Shown piece by piece: positions 10,174 through 18,212 of a DNA stretch of 26,706 bases (its first letter is position 1; each line of letters begins with the position of its first letter). The notes under the pieces are model-generated. The model made no database searches, was not told where the DNA came from, and saw only the letters and a list, made by a program, of their open reading frames with translations. Location: NCBI GenBank assembly GCA_004802705.1, contig SGPL01000393.1, positions 4,795 through 31,500 of the forward strand, given 5' to 3'. This DNA is from Bondarzewia mesenterica. Lineage: Eukaryota; Basidiomycota; Agaricomycetes; Russulales; Bondarzewiaceae. The position numbers were made by a program, and so were the translations under genes.

Positions 10174-10687
10174 ATGTTGCAGCATGCCGTGCATCCCCAT
10201 GTCCGACATAGCAACTCTTTGCACCGAGTTTTCGCCTCAACAGTCCTCCATCCATCCTACACAACTCCCGTTGGACTTCGCCTTCAAAACCTTTCAATGC
10301 CTAGATGCTATCGAGATGTCCTACCCGATCCTCCTGCCGCACTCCCTCCACCCTCCCAACCCCTCTCTCAGTTTGAAGCCGAGCTGACTGCGTCCTCATC
10401 ATGTGACCTCTCATCAACCAGTGCACCATCAGCGAGCCAAGGTTCCCCTGGGTTCCACCTCGATGCTCTCTCACGTTAGGAAAATTCTCAAGTATATGCG
10501 CAATAAGTTCGGACTGTATCGTCGGTCCTACACCACACAAGTTCTGGAGCACGATCCCAACGAGAATGATACGCTGTGGGTCTCTTCACCGAACGTGGAT
10601 TATGTACTGATATCAACTGGGTTCTACTTTAACACAAGGGCAGTGTTTTTTCCTCGCACAAAAAGGAAACCAAAAACAATCAGATAA
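10174..10687 (+). pseudogene. Plavaka-type transposase N-terminal fragment, frameshifted
   Basis: The first frame (to 10479) contains PRCYRDVLPDPPAALPPP. The second, one base away, contains RKILKYMRNKFGLYRRSY and then EHDPNENDTL. From memory, Agaricomycete Plavaka transposases (CACTA-related DNA elements) begin with a proline-rich segment of the form KRYRD-LPEPP-ALPP. That is followed by a spacer and then NKFGL-R-Y with HDPE about a dozen residues later. The order and spacing fit, but the two halves are in different frames between about 10440 and 10480, and the catalytic domain is absent because a stop follows at 10687. It is therefore a truncated, frameshifted relic. The alternative, an unrelated low-complexity frame, is less likely given two separate motif matches. 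Confidence 0.5.
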
Positions 10688-10748
10688 TCTTATTTATATA
10701 TCTAGCGCCTTTCATTTCCTCACATACCCACCCATAGACAATCCTGAT

Positions 10749-11687
10749 TCAATTCTCCTCGGTGAGTTCCGCGTCTGTTACCTCGTTATCGCCGGTCAGA
10801 TCTATAACCTCAGTCTGACAGTAGTGGTTGCCAAAAGTGCGGCAGGTCGTGACTAAACTGCAAGCGCCACACTGGGCAAACAGGGCCTTGAAGTGAGATC
10901 AGGTCAGCCCCAGCCGAACGGCGGTGTCAAGTTGTAAGAATGGATCCATTGTATGACGCACAGGTGGCACCTGCCGTACCAGCATAGCAGCGTCGTTTAA
11001 GTCTGCAGTGCATCAGTTAAGTCTACGTCTAGTCATCCAGAATGCCGCTGAGCCTAAATGCTGACCTAGCAGTGCATAGGTTCTCTTTAGTGGCCGTCTA
11101 GAGAAAGGAACGGTCGACTCTTCTGAACAATGCAGCACACGAGGAGGGCGCTGTTCTCTTAGAGCTGCACACCATCCATCAGATCCAAAAATGAGTCCGT
11201 ACAGTCAGGTGGATGGCATACCTTGAGCTGGATACCTGCGCACTAGTACACCGCTCTTTTCATACAATTTTTCCATGAACACTTTGTACCCGCACTCGTC
11301 TTGTGCACACTGTGCGACGTACTGACCAGTCCGACTGCTGGATGTCAGCATAAATATTGCAGCCTCAGTGAACACTCGCTGGCCCTCTGGAGCAAAAAGC
11401 GGGCACAGGCAGCACGGGCCGAGGAATCTATGCGACAGACGATAGTCACGCAGAGCTGACGGAGTTACCCACGTGTTCCCTTCAACAGGCCTTGAAAGAA
11501 CAGTCGTTCAGACACCGCTAAGTGCCCGCAGGAGATGATCGTATACGCACCATGCCCATTCACTCAGCCTGTTGCTGTGAGGGTTGTATTGTAAAACTCG
11601 GTTTAAGGAGGATTGAATCCGATGGAGGTAATGACGATGAAGAGCAGGTCTGGTGATGAGGAGCAGTTGGTCAGACGGATTAGACAT
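10749..11687 (-). pseudogene. Four-exon Cys-containing hypothetical protein with C-terminal VIDLT motif, one in-frame stop
   Basis: The start is ATG at 11687 (MSNPSDQLLL), 75 bp downstream of a TATATA box. Exons 11687-11516, 11479-11222, 11164-11066 and 11002-10749 keep phase throughout and sum to 261 codons. The first intron is only 36 nt and less certain than the other two. Exon 2 carries CCLCPLF and CAQDECGYKVFMEKLYEK, and exon 4 carries CGACSLVTTCRTFGNHYC, so a zinc-binding fold is plausible. TGA at 10901-10899 interrupts LGLT-stop-SHFKALFAQ, with obvious coding on both sides. The tail EVIDLTGDNE (about residues 241-250) matches a SUMO-interacting motif followed by acidic residues. From memory, similar unnamed proteins are multi-copy in mushrooms. 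Function is unknown. It is divergent from the DUF6698-like gene. Confidence 0.6.
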
Positions 11688-12034
11688 GATGGATCGCCTG
11701 CTCGGTGGACTGAGTAGCAACTGGGTGTGCTGACAATACTNACAACACTTTGGCNGTCCATATATAGGTTTNTACATGGAGGCCATAGGCGCCGCGTTCA
11801 CACTGGATGCTCCTCTAACNGACGTCAATTCATAGTGACTCNAAATCATAGTGACTCNAATTCATAGTGNCTCGACCTNTCAACCAGGTTCGAGTCATTT
11901 GGAGCCATACTCANGACTTATTTAACAGTCTTATGAATGGACAATGGNCGAGTGTTGAAGTCCNTCTTTTCNGGTCTCAAGTCCCCCCTCCATTGTTGCT
12001 GATCTCTGTCTGTCAATTCCTTCAATTTGTATCT
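11688..12034. promoter_or_regulatory. Divergent promoter region with TATA box and TGACTC repeats
   Basis: This spacer lies between the minus-strand gene starting at 11687 and the plus-strand gene starting at 12035. It has CCATATATAGG at about 11759-11769, suitable as a TATA box for the minus gene, and the TGACTC repeat array at 11830-11877. A C/T-rich stretch at about 11980-12030 precedes the plus-strand ATG. Several N bases limit detail. Confidence 0.45.
11830..11877. repeat. Three tandem 16-bp units TCATAGTGACTCNAAA
   Basis: Units start at 11830, 11846 and 11862. Each contains GTGACTC (one base is N in the third), which includes TGACTC, the core of the Gcn4/AP-1 bZIP site. A possible CRE half, GACGTCAA, lies immediately upstream at 11821-11828. 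Confidence 0.7.
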
Positions 12035-13614
12035 ATGGCTGCATCTGATGTNGGAACTAAACGACCAAATGCCTTGCAATTAGGCCCTAGGAAGAAACCG
12101 TACGTCTTGTGCAACTGCCAATCTNTACCTCTTTACCTTANACAACTTCCAAACTTTACCGTNCACCATTGCCAGTCTTTACTGTACACACCTGCCANTC
12201 TTTACCATACAGATTGATCACTCTGTTTTTTTTGTTAGGTGCTTCACTGACCCGCTAATGCATCATAGTCACCATTTCGGATGGACCGTACATGCTCTGT
12301 GCAATGTTCAAGCGCTCCTTATGAATGGGATCTTGCGTTTGGGCGAACTCGCAGAAGAGCCTGAGGAGACGTTTACTAGCGAGTACGTTGTGNTTNTAGA
12401 TTATTATACAGGAGTCTCGCTGAATGTCTTGGTCNGCTCATTCACTTACCCNGTTTGGTAGNNAGAGGCNGGAGCACTGCATATTTCAGACACTGCTGCA
12501 GATGGTACCACNTCTGGAGGAGCGCCTCATGGAGGGATCGGACGAGGATATCGTAGGCATCNCAGAACTGGTANGGCAAATGACAANNTTGTCCCTATAT
12601 TGATGTTGACTGAATGCTACTCAAGATACAGAAAGGTGCCAGTAGCGCCAGGGCCGACGACACGAAGAGCATTAAGGGACCAGTGCTAGACTGGATCANG
12701 CCTAAGGGTGAAGTACTCAATCTGCCAATTGGTCNCAACGTCAAGATAGATCGTGGCTTCAATCACAATGTTACCGGATCACTTCTTTGCCCAGCTGGCT
12801 TGGAGTGGAAGAATCCAGAGTACGTCTTTTTTGTATTGCCTGCNCANTGTGCNGCTCATGCCATGTAGAACACAAGCACAACTCAAAAGCGGGGAACTGN
12901 CGGTNNCCNGTGACNAATGGCCNATATTCCTGTANGCTAGAGANACNTACGATCCNGAAGAACNGTGGAAAGGACTATTCAGGAGCCAGCTCCTTATATC
13001 AGTGAGTGATGGCCTTTTCTTCCCCTTCTACAGCTTTGCTCACAGTTTTAACAACCATCCNCACAGGCTTTCAAGCATGTCTTCACGTCCCNGAGCTCCG
13101 TTGAGAAGGAAGTCAAGGCAACGAGATNTGGCAATGCTCGCATTCACGNGATGACCTGTGTCACCCTGGCATCGATAGCTTANATAGCTACTCAGGTGCG
13201 ATCGACGNCATTNCTTTTCTCGTCTTTAATACCCGTTAAACAAGCACANGTTCAGTTTGCTCTTTCNTCTTCGGCCNTGTTTTCTAGGACAGACACCGTC
13301 ACCGACTCNGAANNTTTCTACAATAGTGTACTGGACTTATTCGATGATGCAGAGGAGAGGNAAGAGGTTGAGGNGCTGGTAGTCTGGTGNAACNGGTATG
13401 TATTCNCCTTTGTCAACTTTCTCNCANAATGAACTACCTGCTAAGCTATTTGTCCCTCAGCCAGGTCTTTCCAAGTTATTCATCAGCTCAANGTCCGGTG
13501 CCAAAGAACAGTGCACTAGCGAAGATAAAGGAGAAGNGGGCGCAGAGGAAAGCNGCNGCGGCGGCNGCATTAGCAGNGACAGGACCAGGGAGTGAAGCTG
13601 GTACTGGTGCATGA
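12035..13614 (+). CDS. DUF6698-like hypothetical protein, 357 aa, eight exons
   Basis: Exons 12035-12099, 12239-12382, 12462-12570, 12626-12819, 12869-13001, 13067-13195, 13250-13395 and 13461-13614 keep phase at every junction and end at TGA. Recognisable segments in order are HHFGWTVHALCNVQALLMNG, LLQMVP-LEERLMEGSDEDI, KGASSARADDTKSIKG, a DRGFNHNVTGSLLCPAGLEW block, WKGLFRSQLLIS, FSRTDTVTDSE-FYNSVLDL and VFPSYSSA. From memory these match a large Agaricomycete-specific family (DUF6698) of unknown function. The C-terminal tail is Lys then Ala-rich. Many codons contain one N, but every exon border and reading phase fits, and no unambiguous stop occurs inside. One codon reads TAN, where the family has Tyr. 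It is therefore the only gene of the island that appears intact. The first intron (139 nt) contains a minisatellite. Confidence 0.75.
12117..12206. repeat. Minisatellite in intron 1 of the DUF6698-like gene
   Basis: Four related 14-bp cores of the form TGCCANTCTTTACC start at 12117, 12147, 12170 and 12193. The last three are spaced exactly 23 bp apart. The array accounts for the unusual length of this intron (139 nt against 49-79 nt for the others in the gene). Confidence 0.65.
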
Positions 13615-14850
13615 AGGTTCNNAGACGACGTATATNCTATTTTACAATTTGTCTACCCATGCAGTGATGCAATTGTTCATTCTGCTACCGCCCAGAGGTC
13701 GAATGAGAGGTATATAGTCATCCAGACACCTGCTGATTTATCATTGTCGGAGTGATACTCGCNCTGTGCTGCGTATCATACTTCANTAAGCCAACATTAA
13801 TTGTGGGTGTCCACAACATCANTCTCNATTGCAAGGTGAGTTAGTGGTGATCACCACCTGCTATTATTGTTCATCTGCGCATCCCTNAACTTTCAGAGAN
13901 GCNCCGCTAAGGCATGAGGCTCCTTTCGNGGAAAGAGTCAANGGGTAAGCTAGTGCCAACATCCCGCATTTAATTGTGAATTCCACAAANATCACTGCCA
14001 TTTGTAAGAGTAGGCACTGAACCCCATTCTTCTTGACATGCACAACTAACGGATCCCAGACACAATGCGGCAATGCNTNATCAACCGCTGTAGAGTTGAC
14101 CCCACCGCGCAAGTGAAGTCAGCTCAACAACGGTTGCACTTTTCGCCAANGCCCTAGTACATGGTATAGCTAGGTACTATCTTCAGTTCGCTATTTCTGT
14201 TATTTATGTGCTCAATCACTGCCTCTTAGACACTGATTCAAAATGCCTGGCAAACTGCTATCGACCTGACATGACTCGCGCGGTCCTGTCAGTATGACAG
14301 TGCTTGCGGTTTTCGCCAACCCTGTACATAATTAGATAGCTAGTCACCATGGGCAATATATCCTCATTCTTAATTANGTGNGCCTTTCNCCACTAGTCTG
14401 ACAAAATTTACCAAGTCGTTGTTATTGTGGCGTTTATTTTCCAACCCTACAAGCTATTGTCATTCTTGTGGNGTCTGATGCTGCTGGCGAACTTTGACAG
14501 GTCTGGCGTTGCATTATCGTTCCTCACCATCTTGTGTCAGTTTTTGGTTTTCACCAACTACACACACCTTTACCTTGCATGACCGATTCATCTATAATTC
14601 TTGGGCTTTTTTCATATATTATTTAGCTTATATTCATTTTTATTTGTTTGTCATTTCCCCTTCAATTCCCCGATGGAGTCATCCAAGACAGTGAAACGTG
14701 ATGTCACTCCAGGTCACTCCTGGTCATTGATTTGTCACAGCCATGTGTCACACAATGCTTCGGGCCGAAAGTCTTTCTCTTTCTTTTCTCCATCTCTGCC
14801 AGACCTCGAGCTTAAGCTCTGCATATCTGTGTTACGCCTATTCAGCTTCA
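13615..14850. other. Non-coding stretch with degenerate repeats
   Basis: No coding region is supported. N bases occur up to about 14472. Two related segments, TTTTCGCCAA-CCCT-GTACAT with ATAGCTAG nearby, lie at 14132-14175 and 14303-14347 (offset about 171 bp). A weaker third version of the TTTTC-CCAAC core is near 14549. CTGTCA-GTA-TGACAG at 14286-14300 can form a short hairpin. From about 14500 the sequence becomes T/C-rich, as expected upstream of a fungal gene. Confidence 0.5.
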
Positions 14851-14862
14851 TCTCATCTACAG

Positions 14863-15079
14863 TATATATACCTCGCCTTTGAAAGGCTTTTCAAATATAA
14901 CAGGTTAGTGAGTGTCTTGTTTTGACACGTTGCTTCATACTGTTTACAGATAGGTTCATTCACATTCAGGATTTCAGAATAGATTTCTGTATGCGTCCGG
15001 TGGAATAGTTGCTTGAAAATTGTATGTCATTTACCTTTCTTGTTCATTCTGTGTGCATACCTCGTTCAACCGTTAGATC
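14863..15079 (+). promoter_or_regulatory. TATA box and probable intron-containing 5' UTR of the coiled-coil gene
   Basis: TATATATA at 14863-14870 is a candidate TATA box about 215 bp before the ATG at 15080. The intervening sequence contains two plausible 5' UTR introns: 14904-14949 (GTTAGTG to TTTACAG) and 15022-15076 (GTATGT to CGTTAG). The second ends three bases before the start codon. These are inferred from splice-site form only. Confidence 0.4.
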
Positions 15080-17773
15080 ATGGATTCAACGGATTCATCC
15101 CCTCCGTCCCCCATTCTATCTCACGCAACGCGTAAGGAAGCTATTGACAAACAAAGACGATTGCACCGCTCTACTTCGAGTTCCATTCAGCGCCATTCGA
15201 AAGAACATGTCGGCTCTTCTGCACGGGAGCTTGCGCGCCTTCTACTTTACGAGGAGCGTGAAGCGAAGGATCTCCGAAAGATGCTTCTGACTGTTACAGA
15301 TCAGCTGAAGGAAGAGTCGCGGCGAGCCGACGACAACGAAAGGCGAGCGAGAGAAATTATCTACCGCTATAAAGCTGTCGAAGAGGCTAGAATTACAGCA
15401 CAGGCAGACGCAGTCAGGGCAAATGAGGAGCTGCGATTATACAAGGTGCAACTCGAGGATGCTCAACGAGAGATTTCTAAGGCACAGGAGCTTTTGAACT
15501 CCATCGAGGTTTCTCGACATGAGGCGGAGGCGAGCGCGGCTAGAGCGCGAACCACAGCCAGAAAGATAAAGGAGGAGCGACTAATCGACTTGGCGAGAGA
15601 GGAAGGAAGAAGGCTTGGATTGCAGGAAGGTCTCAGCAGAGGACGGCGGGTCGGTTTTGAGAATGGCCGCATGGCTGGCTTCGAGCAAGGCCGGTCGACA
15701 TCAGGTGCACGTGCCATTTTTCTTGCAGATGAAGCGGACCCGGTTGCATCGTACGCGCCTGATGAAGGAGTCAGGGAGACTCAGGAAGAACGGCCCCTCA
15801 CTCCCATCGACCTAGTCGAGGAGCCTATGCTGAACTTTCCTACTCCAAACCCTACTGCACCCCCGGATCCTGTTCCTGAACGTATCTCGCCTGCCAGGTC
15901 TCGTACGTCGTCGCATGCCCCGTCTGTCGTCGCGCCGGAGCCTTCTGCGGCACCACCTCCTGGGGGTTATCCTACTATCGTTCGAAGTGTCACATCTCCT
16001 GTCCGGCACCCTCAAAACATCATACCACCAGACGGTTACATACCCCGTGCTGATGCTGACTCAATGATTCGTCTACCACCGCCTCACGAAATGCAACGTG
16101 CCCCACCTACGCCCGAGAACCCATTGTCTCGCATATCTGAAGAAGGTTCGCCTCTCATGGTTCCCAATCCCGCTGTTCGCCGTGAACATGAACCAACTCC
16201 CGGACCTTATGGCACGCGCCAGGACTCTGCGTCTAGGCGTGGTACGAGTCCTGAATCGCAAGGGTCCACTACAATATCTCAATTTGAACTGGTCAGTGAA
16301 CCGTCACGGTACAGACCTATGTCGGGCGGTTTGAGCGTCATCCAGGAGGTCGCTAGCGGACAACCGAGTCCAGCTAATGGTGCGAGGAGTCTGTCAGGCG
16401 ATAACCTCTCCCGTCCTCCTTCCGTACGTGTCATCAGTCGTTCATATCACAGCATTAATTTCTCATTTACACCTAGACTACTCGCGGTAGTCCTAGCCCC
16501 GCTATAATACCAGTTTCGGCTCCAACACCTCAACCCGCAAATGCGATCATAGCTAATCTCGAAGAACAAAGCCGGTATCTCTATCGCCGACCGAGCTCTG
16601 TATCTTCGACACAGTCGGTCTCTCAGAAATTTGGTAGTGCACCAAGAACGCCCGTTGGTTCAGATAACCGGAGTCTGAATAACCGCACCAGCTCGTCCAT
16701 TCATATTACCATTGAACCACCAGTATGCCGATTCTATTGTACTATTGTATCGCTCCGTCTCATTCGTTTATATTTAGACTCGTCCCTCCTCTCAGACCCC
16801 GCAGGCCACTCCAGCTTTAACACATAGCGATTTTTTGAGTGCTGAAGACGCGGCGCGGCGCCCAGTGCCACCTCCAGAACCTGCTCCAATCGCTCCCATG
16901 ATGTCCAACGTACCGTCCACCGTTCCTGCGCCGTCGACGACCCCAAGCACCCCAATCCCCTTACCAGACGGTGAATTACCACCTGGTTTTATGCCAATAG
17001 GTCCTCCCATCCCCACTTCGACTCCGTCACGGACCAGTACTGCATATACAGGTGCTGGGATCCCATTACCACCTTCAACAGTAGCATCAACCTTCTACCA
17101 GCTACCTTCAGAACCAGGGTCACGGGCTAGTCGAGGAACTCCAGGACTGAATGGCGGTTCTGCCGGTCAGCCTACTCTTCGTTCTCGCCAATCTAGGAAC
17201 GGCAGTTCCATCTCTGATCCCGCAATGGCACGTCTGCCTTCGACAACGGCGACATCTTCAGTTGTTCTCCCCGCGCCAGACTTGCTCTCGCAACCGATCG
17301 GAGACTCCAGCAGCTCTACTTCAGATGACGAGGCCATCGGATCAAGTATCGCGTCGAGCTCAGCAGACACGTTGACTACTCCACCGATGCACGCCAAGAA
17401 ACGTCTGTCGACATCCAAAGGTACCTCATACGATACAGCACCTCTGCCGGCAGGTCTTCAATACCCCTCCACACCTTCTGTACTATCTGCAACACCGGGT
17501 AACGCAGCGCGAGTACCCCTCCCGCCTTCCACTTCTGCCAACACCCCACGGACAACACCCAGTCCATATCGCAGTGGCATGAACGTCAATGCAGGAATGA
17601 CCCCAGGTGTGCGTCATACATCGCTGCGCGGAAGCATAGCTGGGAGCAGCGGTGGTAGGGAACCGAAGGTTCATCATCGTCATTCCTACCAACGCTTTGA
17701 CGGTGATGCTTACCTTGACCCGGCTTATCTTGCCAGTTCTGACGACCTTCACGAAACTGATACCAGTGCATGA
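15080..17773 (+). CDS. Coiled-coil and disordered proline/serine-rich hypothetical protein, 861 aa
   Basis: Three exons (15080-16423, 16477-16722, 16778-17773) join in phase 0 through 53- and 55-nt introns. Residues about 15-200 are rich in Glu, Arg, Ala and Lys with heptad-like spacing (for example EEREAKDLRKMLLTVTDQL and ARANEELRLYKVQ-type segments) and should form a long coiled coil. It ends in a Gly/Arg segment with GRRVGFENGRMAGFEQGR. The rest is low-complexity Pro/Ser/Thr sequence with many PP and SP/TP pairs, likely disordered and a phosphorylation target. I recognise no enzyme domain, signal peptide or membrane segment. Proteins of this layout are common in basidiomycetes and may act as scaffolds, but no function can be assigned. 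It converges on the nucleoporin gene. The phase and intron structure support a real gene. Confidence 0.8.
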
Positions 17774-18212
17774 TACTAATGTCATCTCACGTTGACGCTA
17801 CCGGAATGAGATCACCCTATAGATGGTGGCTTCTTTTACGGAAGGTAGAGCTGGTTCTCTCCACGCACCACTCATTGTTCTGATAGTTCTCGAGTGCCTT
17901 TGCGATTTCGCGTCGGGCATTTTTAAATTACAGATAGTCTCGTATACAATTGCGGCCACTCGTTTAACTTGTTTTTCTCTTCGTCACATCTTCGTATGTC
18001 CTAGTGTACCGAATAGGTCTGCCACAGGCAGTACCAGCGGTATGATGACGAAATGCATGACTCTTCGACCACACTTTATGACACTTTACACAGTTCAAAC
18101 CCTGGGGCAACAACATAACCCAACTACCCGAGTATGTACATGGACGTGAAGATAGATGGCAGAACGAATCTCAATCAAAAAAGAAAACGTAGTACGGTAT
18201 ATCAATGCAGTC
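17774..18212. other. Convergent intergenic region
   Basis: This 439-bp region separates the 3' ends of the coiled-coil gene and the nucleoporin gene and presumably holds both 3' UTRs. I see no gene in it. In particular, no Nup96-like coding sequence follows the nucleoporin stop on the minus strand. Confidence 0.6.

Noticed and set aside
10802..10925. Intron that would remove the TGA at 10899-10901 in the VIDLT-motif gene
   Set aside because: A GT-AG pair exists that keeps frame, but it would also remove clearly coding sequence (LQLDTAVRLGLT and SHFKALFAQ). I judge a nonsense change more likely, although cDNA could overturn this.
15463..17785. Minus-strand open frames opposite the coiled-coil gene
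   Set aside because: The plus-strand gene has a phase-consistent intron structure. The antisense frames are Arg/Ser-rich by-products of its codon use.
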